This document shows, one piece after another, positions 12,410-22,106 of a stretch of 64,000 nt of DNA. Source of the DNA: Dacryopinax spathularia (taxonomy: Eukaryota; Basidiomycota; Dacrymycetes; Dacrymycetales; Dacrymycetaceae); NCBI GenBank assembly GCA_037974965.1, contig JBBPFI010000007.1, forward strand, positions 1,054,001 to 1,118,000, written 5' to 3'. The notes beneath the pieces were generated by a model, which was not told the origin of the DNA, ran no database searches, and worked only from the letters and a program-made list of their open reading frames with translations. The translations under genes were made by a program, and so were the position numbers. Within the stretch, counting starts at the first letter, position 1, and the number at the start of each line of letters is the position of its first letter.

Positions 12410-13573
12410 GAAGTTTTTAGTCGGATGCCATCGACAAGACGCGTTTATTCACCGGATGCCATTGACTTCGAATATTTAGTCGGATGCCATCTGGCTATGG
12501 GCGGACTCAGGGGTGCTAAGGTAAATAAGGCATGAATATGATCAATTGCAACATATCACTTGTCCTCCGTCCCCTGTGATAAAGTATAAAAGTCGAAGTT
12601 CTCCGTCCATACCGCGGACTTACAGTAAACATAAGATACATCTACCAGATTTTAAAAGGACCCTAAAATACAAGTAAGTCATTGATATCGCAAGAATAGT
12701 AGCTTTTTCCCCCAGAAAAAAAACCAATTCATGTGCACATGCTTTCATTGCAAATACACTTTAGCAAACCAGGAAGAAGGGAGTACCAGGTAGCAAGAAT
12801 TATTCAAATATGTTATCGAAACTCTGCTGATTACATGTTGCCAGTTGCAATTGAATTCATGCCTTATTTACCTTAGTACCCTGAGACCGCCCATAGCCGG
12901 ATGGCATCCGACTAAATATTCAAAGTCAATGAGGTAATTCCTCCGATGCCCCCACCGCGGAGGCGCGCTTCCTACAATCCCCCCTCCGGGGTCTATTTCC
13001 TCGGATGCCCTTCGGCACCCTTATTTGTGGACTTAAGTTAGGTATTTTTGCGCACATAAGTCAGCCTTTATAAATTAAGTGTCTTTAAAAACAATAATAT
13101 GAGCATGCTCAGCCAGAAGAACTTTGTCTTAACCAATGATGGGTGCTGAAGTACTCTGCAATCATTCAGCACTGTGGCTTGTTGAGAAGAAATAAGTTAT
13201 AGCTTAATTCCTTGGTCATTTTGCCACTTAAAAGTAAGCATCATCAACGCCAGTTTAATATTGGTACAACTGTTAAGAAAATTGCAAGTGCAGCTCCTTG
13301 GTGGCTCTTAACTCAGCAACTTTCATTTTAAAGCAGGGCACTTCGAAAATACCATTAGTTGCTATTATAATTGTTTTGACTATGACTTATTGACGCTTAT
13401 GCACATTCTCAAGCCCCTTAACTCCGACGCGAGGGGCATTCTAGGCAAAAAGGCCCCGGGAGGGCATTCTAGGAATTGCGCTCCGGACAGAGGGCATCAG
13501 AGGAATTACCTCCAAAGTCAATGGCATCCGGTGAATAAACGCGTCTTGTCGATGGCATCCGACTAAAAACTTC
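12410..13573. mobile_element. Non-autonomous Mutator-like DNA transposon, 1,164 bp
   Basis: The ends are long terminal inverted repeats that start GAAGTTTTTAGTCGGATGCC on the left and end with its complement on the right. The first ~60 bases match almost perfectly, and similarity continues for over 150 bases once the nested insertion is removed. A perfect 10-bp direct repeat flanks the element. Duplications of 9-11 bp with long inverted ends are the mark of Mutator-like elements. The interior is AT-rich and lacks any substantial coding frame, so movement would need a transposase from elsewhere. The arms iterate a GGATGCC/ATGCCC motif every 20-40 bases, which may be subterminal transposase sites. 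Near-perfect ends and an intact duplication suggest recent insertion. Confidence 0.78.
12470..12921. mobile_element. Related short inverted-repeat element nested in the left arm
   Basis: A 452-bp segment begins GAATATTTAGTCGGATGCC and ends with the complementary sequence. About 65 bases at each end match in inverted orientation (12470-12536 against 12855-12921). The right arm of the outer element reads straight through the equivalent point, so this piece was inserted into the left arm. Its ends share TTTAGTCGGATGCCAT with the outer element, so they are relatives. The inverted match extends about 10 bases further out on both sides (CATTGACTT), and no clean target duplication can be seen. Confidence 0.6.
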
Positions 13574-13583
13574 GTTTTGGCCG
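13574..13583 (+). repeat. Right target-site duplication of the 12.4-13.6 kb element
   Basis: GTTTTGGCCG, the partner of 12400-12409. Confidence 0.75.
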
Positions 13584-14077
13584 TGTCTCGAAGCGCTTTC
13601 TGGATCATGGCCAGAAGCTGGTTAGCTTCGTCACTACAGGTTCTAGGCCTTGGGCTGCGTGCTGTCTGTCATGGTCTCTGTGGATCGTGATTGTTGCCAT
13701 CGACGTCGAGCGCCCTCGGTGAACGTGCTGGCCTTGGTTCGGAGGATGCTCTGAGCGACGGACTGTATCATCCTTGCATCCTTACTGCGCAAGCGCTATC
13801 AACGGCGATAAGGAAGGAACCTTTCCCTCCAGCGGGTCATCCTGTCTTCCTGCATGCTTGCATACATCTCCTTCCTCGTATCTCCCCCCCGGCATTCAGC
13901 AACGCGCCTTCCTTTGCTCTACGGTAGGGCCATCCCGAACAAAAGAAGCACCCTCACCAGGCCAGTCACGCCAGTCACACATGCCCGCCTTAAGGCCATC
14001 ACACCGCACCTGGCCTCTTCCCGCGCTTCCGACCATTACCTCGCAACCGGATCCTGAATTCCCTCATAGGGCTAGGG

Positions 14078-14085
14078 TATATAAA
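14078..14085 (+). promoter_or_regulatory. Strong TATA box without an assigned gene
   Basis: TATATAAA followed by a pyrimidine-rich leader. No long ATG frame follows within several hundred bases, so the transcript, if real, may be non-coding or belong to a decayed gene. Confidence 0.4.
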
Positions 14086-14323
14086 CCCCGCATCTCCCCT
14101 GGTGGGAGGGACACGCAACTTGATACCCCTTTGCATCTATACCCTCTCGGCGCGCGACATCTCCGCGTTCGTTGTATCACATATCCTGCTTCTTGGATTT
14201 TTTTGGTTTATGCTGCTTGACTTGTATCAATACCTGTCCTACTCCGGCTCGACAATGTAACACCATCACCGACAACTGCACTGTAACAACATCGAGCACA
14301 CGTAATGTACCACTACGACACGC

Positions 14324-14421
14324 ACTGTACAACACCATCCGCACGACTCCACTGTACAAGACCATCCGCACGACCTCAATGTACAACACCATCCGCACGA
14401 CCTCACTGTACAACACCACAC
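14324..14421 (+). repeat. 27-bp tandem repeat, about 3.6 copies
   Basis: The unit begins ACTGTACAACACCATCCGCA and repeats at 14324, 14351, 14378 and, partly, 14405. The unit is a multiple of three, but no ATG-started frame uses it. Confidence 0.75.
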
Positions 14422-15622
14422 ATCTTCTTGGAGATCAGCAACGACATCTTCTTGGGTTAACGACCGTGTCACGACTCCCACGTTCTACTGTACTTGTACC
14501 TCTACTGCACGACATCATGTATACTCCACTCAAACCTTGCACCTCTCGTCTCGTTTACGTTCTTGGGTACTTCGGTCGTCTTGGTTACTCTCTTGGATGC
14601 GATTTGGATATCTCCCACATTGGTCGCGCCGCTTCTTCCGGATCTTGGCTACTTAACGATTGGATAATATCCCTCTCTGGGGCACGTCTTGGTTTAGAAC
14701 GTGTTTGGATACTGTAAGCAACATCCGTCACTATTCCTGTATGCGCTTATCGGAATCGCACAGATATATGCACTCCCGCCACATTTGGATAGGCGCACCG
14801 CACCCTCCAGACGACGGTCTTGGATACCGCCAATCTCATTGAACATTATCAGCTTGGATAACGTTAAACGGTTTGTTGATGCACTTGACCGGTTGTGCGC
14901 GGGTTCTGATCTCGGACACTGGTAGTTTTCTCCCTTGCGAGCTTCACTTGCACACGTCAGACCGAAGCGGCGTGAGTCACGCCGCCTGTCGCCACAAAGC
15001 CTCATTCACATCGCCACTACCCCGAATCGCGCAGTCACTCGTCACATAACCCCCTTTCGCCCCACCCACAACCCAGAGCTAAATCATTGTGCGAAGAGAT
15101 GGGCTATGGCGATCCAGGCTGTTTGGGAAGACGGTCTTGTACTGTTCATGTTGCCCCTATAATGGAATGTTATTGGCACATATTGGCGAATCATGGGCGT
15201 TGTCCTACCCGTGTATGTGCTGTATCGCATGGCGGACAGAGGGGCCTTGCAGCTCGCACGGTACGAACCTGGTAGCTTAAGCGACGTCGGGGGGTTCACA
15301 CGAAAGCAGAGCAATCACGTGACGACGGCGACGCGGGTTCGCATTCGTCAGGCGGACCGAACCACCCCGCGTCCTCCCTTCTTTGCCTCCTCCAGTCACG
15401 AGCTCCTCCAACGCACAACCCAATTTCCAAACGGCGCATTATTAGGGCGACTTCCGTCTCTCCATCTCTATGTCTTCCTCGACGTACCATCCTTCATCTC
15501 ATGTGGAGCCACTATACTATATGCGCAGAAATACGCGTTCGGGCTAAAGGTTGTCCATCTGGCGGTGCATCGCGACATTGCCAGACGGGTTCATGCCCAC
15601 CCGACGCGAACAGCATCGTTAC

Positions 15623-15630
15623 TATTTAAA
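15623..15630 (+). promoter_or_regulatory. Possible TATA element of the esterase gene
   Basis: TATTTAAA lies about 170 bases before the esterase ATG. It is the only AT-rich core-promoter-like site there. Confidence 0.3.
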
Positions 15631-15796
15631 CCTCAAGCTCTGCAAGATGTACGCTGCGAGGTTGTGACGGGCGATCAGCATAGCCTGGTCGTGCTGACAA
15701 AGGCTGCATCTCTGTCTGTCGCCTTAGGCTCTTACACGGCTGGTTGGCTGAAGGTCGTCCAACCGTCTCCACCCACGTCCGCCCAACCCGACCAGC

Positions 15797-17628
15797 ATGA
15801 TCATACCTGTTCTTCTTTCGCTGGTGTCTCTGTGCGGCTTGCAACTTGCTGGCGCTGTCGACCCTTTGGTGGCGCTGGACTATAGCTCGTATCGCGGTGT
15901 CGCTCGCTCGACCGGTGTAACCGAATGGCTCGGTATCCGCTTTGCGGCTCCGCCTTTGGGAGAACTACGCTGGAGGGCACCGCAGGCTCCGATCAAGATC
16001 GACACTGTCATAGACGCCAATGCCGTACGTGTCGCCTAGTTCTCGTAGCAAATGAGCGCTGACACTCCAATAGCATGGATCTATTTGCCTGTCGACGCCA
16101 GGCACGCCGGGAGATCCCACGACATCAGAAGACTGCCTCTTCCTCGACATATACGCTCCCAGCGCCGCGTCAACCTCGTCCAAGCTTCCCGTCTACGTCT
16201 TCATCCAAGGCGGCGGCTTCAACGACGACTCGAATGCGAACTACAACGGAACTGGCTTGATCCAAGCCTCGAACATGAGCATCATTGTGCTTAACTTCAA
16301 CTATCGTGTTGGCCTGTTTGGGTTCTTGTCCAGCCAGGAGGTGGTCGATAATGGCGATCTGAACGTTGGATTGCTGGATCAGCGTATGGTCCTGAAGTGG
16401 GTACAGAAGTACATCGCTCAAGTGAGTCTGCCGTGGTTCGCTCGATGCGCATATATTCATATCGGTCAACATAGTTCGGCGGCGATCCTTCCCATGTCAC
16501 AATTGGCGGAGACAGCGCCGGTGCTGCATCTGTTCTCTTCCACCTCACTGCATATGGCGGCAGAGATGACGGCCTCTTCCACGCCGCAGCGGCCGAATCG
16601 ACCAGCCTGGGCAACATGTACACCGTCTCTCAATCCCAATATCAATACGAGGCGATTATCGAGCGCGTTGGCTGTGGATACGACAAGGTCCAGGATACAC
16701 TTGGGTGCATGCGCGCGCTGAATGCGTCATATCTGCAAGCCAATAACTACAATATCCCGGCTCCGAATCTTGGTCCTGGCGCGGCTGCGCCTCTGTACAT
16801 GTATTCGCCGACCATTGATGGCGACTTCGTCCCGGACTACTCCTACCGCTTGGTTGAACAAGGCAAGTTCGTCAAGGTTCCTGTCATCTTCGGGTAAGCG
16901 ACCAAGAATCTCACGTCCATCCGCGTCTCAACATTTCGCAGCGACGATACGAACGGCGGTACAATCTTCACACCGAAGAACACCTGGACATATGGGGAGA
17001 TGGACCAGTTCATGTTGGACCAGTTCCCGGCGCTAACCTCCGACCAGCTCCTGGTACTTAACGCCATGTACCCGCCTGCGGAGACATATCCCGACTCTGG
17101 CGCACTCTGGAGGACAGTCAGCAACGCTTATGGCGAGATGCGATACCTTTGCCCGAGCACCGTGCTCGGCAGTGCATACGATGAGTACAGCTCCACCGGA
17201 GCATGGATCTATCGGTATGGAGCCTTGTCTTCTGGCGTGTCTGAATGGACGCTTACTGGACGCACAGGTACAACGTCATGGACCCAGCTCAGATGGCCGA
17301 AGGTCTCGGCGTACCGCATACGGTAGAGATCAACGCCATCTGGGGTCCATACAATGTCGCTCCCGGCGCAGCGCCCGCCTCATACTACCCAGGTCGATCG
17401 AACGCAGCCATAGTCCCCGTCATCCAAGCATACTGGACGAGCTTCATCCGGTCGTACAACCCCAATACGTATCGACTTGCCGGTACGGCGGAATGGACGA
17501 AGTGGAATGCGACCGCGAAGAACCGGTTGTTGTTCCGGACGAACGCGACGGCGATGGAGACGCAGGATCTGGGGCAGCAGCAGAGGTGCGAATGGTTGCA
17601 GTCGATTGCTGTGTTGGCGCAACAGTAA
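15797..17628 (+). CDS. Secreted type-B carboxylesterase/lipase, intact copy
   Basis: A serine esterase of the carboxylesterase type-B family, expected outside the cell. Five exons (15797-16024, 16074-16421, 16475-16893, 16942-17214, 17268-17628) join in frame, with introns of 47-53 nt, giving about 543 residues. A signal peptide (MIIPVLLSLVSLCGLQLAGA) is followed by the usual start of the fold (YRGVARS...WLGIRFAAPPLGELRWRAP). Other hallmarks are EDCLFLDIYAP, the oxyanion-hole loop QGGGFNDD, the nucleophile elbow GGDSAGAAS and a C-terminal VPHTVEINAIWG that supplies the catalytic His. The substrate cannot be told. Two damaged relatives lie at 31.2-34.4 kb, so this copy is probably the functional member. 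Confidence 0.9.
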
Positions 17629-18091
17629 GATCCTCGTGGTTCGGTTTGAGCAGAACACGTACGACAGCGCTATCTGCCAAGCCAGCCGCTATCCTGTACG
17701 ATTCATGTACATCTACGTGTTACCCCAGAGTAGCAAGACAGTCCTCTGTTATGGCTTCCGCCTGCATGTGGGTCTTATAGCTGTGGGATCCTGCATGCCG
17801 AACAGGCCCGCCAACTAGCTACGAACCGGGGCAAAAGACCACAACAACTGCGAGCAAGGGAAGTCGCGTAGTCAAGGACCTGCCGACACGTGCACTTGAT
17901 TGGGATTGTCCGGGTACCTCCTTCCTGCATTGGAGCGGCGAGTGATCGGACTGAGTCAGATACATCGATGGCAGGGCGGTTACAGGTCAGGACTGTGTAG
18001 CGGCAACGTCGTAAGGGAATCACGACCAGGCGATAGTCGTATGGAGAGATTTAGAGCGAGAAGTGTGGGAGGGACAGATCTCATTGAGGTA
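17629..18091 (+). other. Esterase 3' flank, duplicated at 34.4-34.9 kb
   Basis: No gene. The stretch matches 34400-34913 in patches, for example GGGACAGATCTCATT just before the element in both places. This ties the two esterase-element blocks to one duplication. Confidence 0.65.
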
Positions 18092-18241
18092 TGTGGTGAG
18101 TGAAGACGACCATCTAGAGGAGCAGGATTTTCTGCATGCAACCGAGGAGGATCCATTAGAGGGGAAGGGGAAAGGGGAGAGGAGGGAGGAGGGCAGAGAG
18201 GGAAAGGCTAAAAAGAGAAGAAATCCATAGACCTCAAGAAA

Positions 18242-18330
18242 GGTGGGATGGCTCGATGGTAACGAGTCGCGCTGCTATATCGCGAGCGCCTGAGCCTGCC
18301 GAGAGGTCGCTGGATCAATCCTCAAATCCA
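18242..18330 (+). repeat. tRNA-like module T1, element A left arm
   Basis: TGGCTCGATGG resembles a Pol III A box, with CTCG/CGAG able to pair as a D stem. TCGCG/CGCGA can pair around CTGCTATAT like an anticodon arm, and GATCAATCC fits the B-box consensus GWTCRANNC exactly. The 5' and 3' ends do not pair as an acceptor stem, so this is not a working tRNA gene. Confidence 0.55.
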
Positions 18331-18750
18331 TGCAGCTCTGCAACGAGCATAATCTAGCTTTTTCTCATCTTTTTTGTGATTGGCTGAAGGGTGGCCGGTC
18401 CGGGGAACACACGGGAATCTCGACCGGGTCGACCGAGTCCACTGCCACTCGAGCAAGTCGCGAGCCTCGCACCAAGATGAGCTCGACCTTGCTCGCAGAT
18501 AGAGAGATAAACCGCTCTCGTTACATTGCTATCGTTGAATAACATTGTCGGCTTTGGAAGCGAGCCTTAACTCATACATAAACCCCTTGGACGAGTGAGA
18601 GCAGCGGAGAAACCCTGCCGGCTCCGAGACAACAGGCTCCGCGAATATTCCAACGTCTTCCTGCTTCTGCTCAGCCCCCCCGAACCCTTCGGCCTCTGTC
18701 GGCGGTGCAAAAGGGGTAGGTTTGGGAGTTAAACTCTTCCCTGAGTAGTC

Positions 18751-18849
18751 TGGATTGAGGATTGATCCAGTGACCTCTGGTGCGCGATATAGCCACCTAA
18801 TTTGCGCTCGCGATATAGCAGCGCGCCCTTACCGCTCGGGCATCCTACC
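18751..18849 (-). repeat. tRNA-like module T2, element A left arm
   Basis: Read on the minus strand it has TGCCCGAGCGG, one base from the A box of Leu/Ser tRNAs. CCC/GGG can form the D stem, and the same GCTATATCGCGAGCGC block and GATCAATCC B box occur as in T1. It is longer than T1 by an extra AAATTAGGTGGCTATATCGC segment and points towards T1. Confidence 0.55.
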
Positions 18850-19219
18850 GTTGCGAGGGTATATGTTTTCCTTGTCTCTATAACCCCTTTCTCCCTCCCA
18901 TCCCCCCCCTCCCCATTCCCCTCTTCCACATCATCCTTTGCCCGCCTCCCCCCAATTCCCTAGTCGCTGGCTGTCCCTTCCTCCTGCGCGTCTATGCAAT
19001 ATTTGCCCAGCATCTCCGTCCCCGTTCGCCACAAGCCTCAATAGCTTACACACGTCTCGGTCATGTCTTCTCTCTGTCTACACGTACTTCAATGATGGAC
19101 ACCAAATACCCAGATCCAGGTTATGCAGATGCTACCAATGTACGTCGACATCACTTGTGCCTAACACTGCAATCCGTCCGTCAACCCAATTACCATCTGG
19201 CATCAATGCTGAAGTCCAT

Positions 19220-20440
19220 GCCATCCCTCTGCCTCCTCTCAGAATACCTCGTAACGTCCTCCCTCTTCCTCTCCCTCCACCTCTTCTTCTTCAATCCCCT
19301 TCTACTGCACTGATTAGCCCCGTCCCAAGCGGAAATGCGAATCACAGGGTAAGTTAGGGGAGTCAGGCTCTGTCTGTAAGTCTTACGCGAAATAAAACTC
19401 TTCATGTTCCACTTTGGGGGCCTTCGACCTGCACTCCTCGGTCTTCTTCTTTTCCACAGACACAGCGGCACGGGCGAAGAGTCTAAGGCTGGGGTTAAGG
19501 AGATGGCCGCAGCCTCCGTAACTGTAGTATGACAGCTTTGGGCGCGCTTGTTGGGTGTTTTCGGCGAGGTGCTGAGTGTATATTTCCGGCTGGCTCGGTC
19601 GTGGACTTGGGGAGTGAATGGTTCCACCCCGACTGCCGATCCTCCCCCCAACCGGCCCCACCCAAGCACCCATCAAGGTTCTCCTGCCTCTCCTGCCCCC
19701 TCCCCAATACCGCAAACCCCGGCGTAGGTTGACAATCTCCCTCTCTATCCTCCCCCACAGCTCTATGACCCTCGTCACCCTCAAGAGCCTTTCCTCCAGC
19801 CTCACAATACATTCGTCCGACAAGGCACTGGGCAGTGGTAAATGGGAATGGGCACTGTCTTGAGCTCCTCCACTCGAAACCCGGGCGAATATGGAGGACA
19901 ACTTCCTTGGACCAGACAGCAGGTTCGAGGTCGTGTACAATCCGAGTCGGAATGAGAGCACTCGCTAACGTGGAGCCAGTGTTGTCCCTCCGAGCAAGTC
20001 TTGATAGAGAGATGGACGTACTTGGTAGCCATCATCATGATGCTACCCGTAACCTCACCCCAGTCAACTTCTTCGTCGCCGCACGAGGCACCCCATCCCC
20101 TCCCTCTGAGTACGCAGAGAAGCTCCCAAACCCAGAAACTCTTCTCCCCCAACGGGGCTTGCATATCCTATTTCGTGACGCCGAGCAAGTCTCCCAGTGT
20201 TTCACGTTGTAGCTGCTGGCCACGGCAGAAACCGAGGCTCCGAGCTCTCTGCCTGGAAACGGATGGATTGGAAGGGTAGTAGCGGAAAGAAGGAAGGGAT
20301 CGTAAGATCTCAGATGCTCGTTTGCCGAAAGGGTTTGAGCGAAGAGGCACAGAGGTTGGCGAGTTGATTGTTGTCCGCCTGCCCTGTCGTTACGCGTCTG
20401 CCCTGTACTTGGGCGAAGGGGTTTGTGTCTAGTAGTGAAT
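19220..20440 (-). pseudogene. Degraded RAD30 last-exon copy inside element A
   Basis: The minus strand matches RAD30 in order. It reads NLCASSLKPF for NKTLAKLCASSRKPF, GEKSFWVWELL for GEESFWVWELL, SIKTCSEGQHWL for SIKTFTEGQYWL, LSDECIVRLEERLLR for LSDEYIARLGEKLLR, and APKVEHEEFYFA for ALKVEHEDFHFA. The frame is broken several times, and only the region from the start of the last exon to near the stop is represented. The palm domain with the catalytic residues is absent, so it cannot make a polymerase. It lies in the same orientation as the intact gene 1.7 kb away. Confidence 0.82.
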
Positions 20441-20794
20441 GGGCTGTGAAGAGCGAGTGTGGTTGCAGTACGGGGGGAGGGTCCTTGGGGCCTTTGACGA
20501 AGGTGACGATTGGCGGAGACGAGCACCGTGGTGTTTGATATCTTCTGCGCTGCAGGGAAATTTTGCAGAGAGGTGAAGCGCGGTCAAAAGGACGTGTGCA
20601 AGCTATTGAGGATTGTGGCGAACAGGGACCGAGATGCTGAGCAAATATTGCATAGACGCGCAGGAGGAAGGGACAGCCAGCGACTAGGGCCCTTGGGAGG
20701 CGGGCAAAGGATGATGTGGAAGAAGGGAATGGGGAGGGGGGGATGGGAGGGAGAAAGGGGTTATAGAGACAAGGAAAACATATACCCTCGCAAC

Positions 20795-20893
20795 GGTAGG
20801 ATGCCCGAGCGGTAAGGGCGCGCTGCTATATCGCGAGCGCAAATTAGGTGGCTATATCGCGCACCAGAGGTCACTGGATCAATCCTCAATCCA
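20795..20893 (+). repeat. tRNA-like module T2, element A right arm
   Basis: Inverted counterpart of 18751-18849, nearly identical. Confidence 0.55.
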
Positions 20894-21640
20894 GACTACT
20901 CAGGGAAGAGTTTAACTCCCAAACCTACCCCTTTTGCACCGCCGACTGAGGCCGAAGGGTTCGGGGGGGCTGAGCAGAAGCAGGAAGACGTTGGAATATT
21001 CGCGGAGCCTGTTGTCTCGGAGCCGGCAGGGTTTCTCCGCTGCTCTCACTTGTCGAGTGCGTTTGTATATGAGTTTTGGCTCACTGGCAAAGCCGACAAT
21101 GTTATTCAACGATAGCAATGTAACGAGAGCCGTCTATCGCTCTGTCGGCGAGCAAGCTCAGAGCTCATCTTGGTGCGAGGCTCGCGACTTGCTCGAGTGG
21201 CAGTGGACTCGGTCGACCCGGTCGAGATTCCCGTGTGTTCCCCGGACCGGACGCGTTCCAGACTACTCAGGGAAGAGTTTAACTCCCAAACCTACCCCTT
21301 TTGCACCGCCGACAGAGGCCGAAGGGTTCGGGGGGGCTGAGCAGAAGCAGGAAGACGTTGGAATATTCGCGGAGCCTGTTGTCTCGGAGCCGGCAGGGTT
21401 TCTCCGCTGCTCTCACTCGTCCAAGGGGTTTATGTATGAGTTAAGGCTCGCTTCCAAAGCCGACAATGTTATTCAACGATAGCAATGTAACGAGAGCGGT
21501 TTATCTCTCTATCTGCGAGCAAGGTCGAGCTCATCTTGGTGCGAGGCTCGCGACTTGCTCGAGTGGCAGTGGACTCGGTCGACCCGGTCGAGATTCCCGT
21601 GTGTTCCCCGGACCGGCCACCCTTCAGCCAATCACAAAAA
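20894..21640. repeat. Partial duplication of the arm core in element A
   Basis: The string beginning CCAGACTACTCAGGGAAGAG occurs at about 20891 and again at about 21257, each followed by the same ~360-base core segment. The other three arms have a single copy. This makes the right arm about 350 bases longer. Confidence 0.7.
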
Positions 21641-21680
21641 AGATGCGCAAAAGCTAGATTATGCTCGTCGCAGAGCTGCA

Positions 21681-21769
21681 TGGATTTGAGGATTGATCCA
21701 GCGACCTCTCGGCAGGCTCAGGCGCTCGCGATATAGCAGCGCGACTCGTTACCATCGAGCCATCCCGCC
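21681..21769 (-). repeat. tRNA-like module T1, element A right arm
   Basis: Inverted counterpart of 18242-18330. Confidence 0.55.
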
Positions 21770-22106
21770 TTTCTTGAGGTGCTTGGGTTTCTTCTCTCTT
21801 TAGCATCTCCCTCTCTGCCCTCCTCCCTCCTCTCCCCTTTCCCCTTCATCCTGCAAGGGATGCTCCAGTCGCGTATAGAAAATCTTGCTGTGCATCACCA
21901 CATCTCTCGATAGCCTACCCCCGCTTTAGACAATCCGAACTCAGCACGTAATGAGTACAGTCGAATCGAAGAACACGTACATACATGTTAATGCCAACCT
22001 GTCAATCCACTAACACAATCATACATCAAATTACAACATTCCCTCCCCCAATCAATCCAATCCACCCTCACCTCCATCCCACCATCCCATTATCCAAACA
22101 ACCGCA

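Larger units (their letters stand above)
13584..15796. other. 2.2 kb without a recognisable gene
   Basis: Open frames here are short, start at non-ATG codons or lack conserved-looking sequence. The stretch holds a strong TATA box (14078), a 27-bp tandem repeat (14324), a run of scattered TTGGAT/TTGGGT motifs (about 14190-14860) and, at its end, the esterase promoter. Confidence 0.5.
18092..21902. mobile_element. Element A: long-inverted-repeat element carrying a RAD30 fragment
   Basis: Left arm about 18092-19065, right arm about 20575-21902, in inverted orientation and nearly identical over long stretches. The outermost matching bases are TGTGGTGA on the left and TCACCACA on the right. Each arm holds an outward purine- or pyrimidine-rich tract, a tRNA-like module, a core of about 420 bases, a second tRNA-like module facing the first, and an inner tract. 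The right arm is longer because part of its core is duplicated. Between the arms is a decayed copy of the last RAD30 exon. No transposase frame is present. No target-site duplication could be found, so the outer borders are set by where the arms stop matching. The family is unknown to me. Confidence 0.7.

Noticed and set aside
14172-14717. 181-residue frame through the 27-bp repeats
   Set aside because: It begins at TTG and owes its openness to the repeat; no ATG version exists.
15193-15885. 230-residue frame overlapping the esterase promoter and start
   Set aside because: It is an out-of-frame reading across the promoter and the signal-peptide exon of the esterase, with no features of its own.
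18242-18330. Functional tRNA gene
   Set aside because: A and B boxes are present but the two ends cannot pair into an acceptor stem, the loop is 9 nt and the T arm is not formed.
18330-18542. 70-residue frame preserved in the element arms (also 21469-21681)
   Set aside because: It is preserved because the arms are nearly identical DNA. It has no motif and its proposed start depends on the shared CATGCAG/CTGCATG of the module edge, so protein coding is not supported.
18092-21902. LTR retroelement
   Set aside because: The terminal repeats are inverted, not direct, and no reverse transcriptase, integrase or capsid-like frame is present.
18085-21910. Target-site duplication around element A
   Set aside because: TCTCATTGAGGTA on the left and TCTCTCGATAGCC on the right share only a few bases, which is not convincing.
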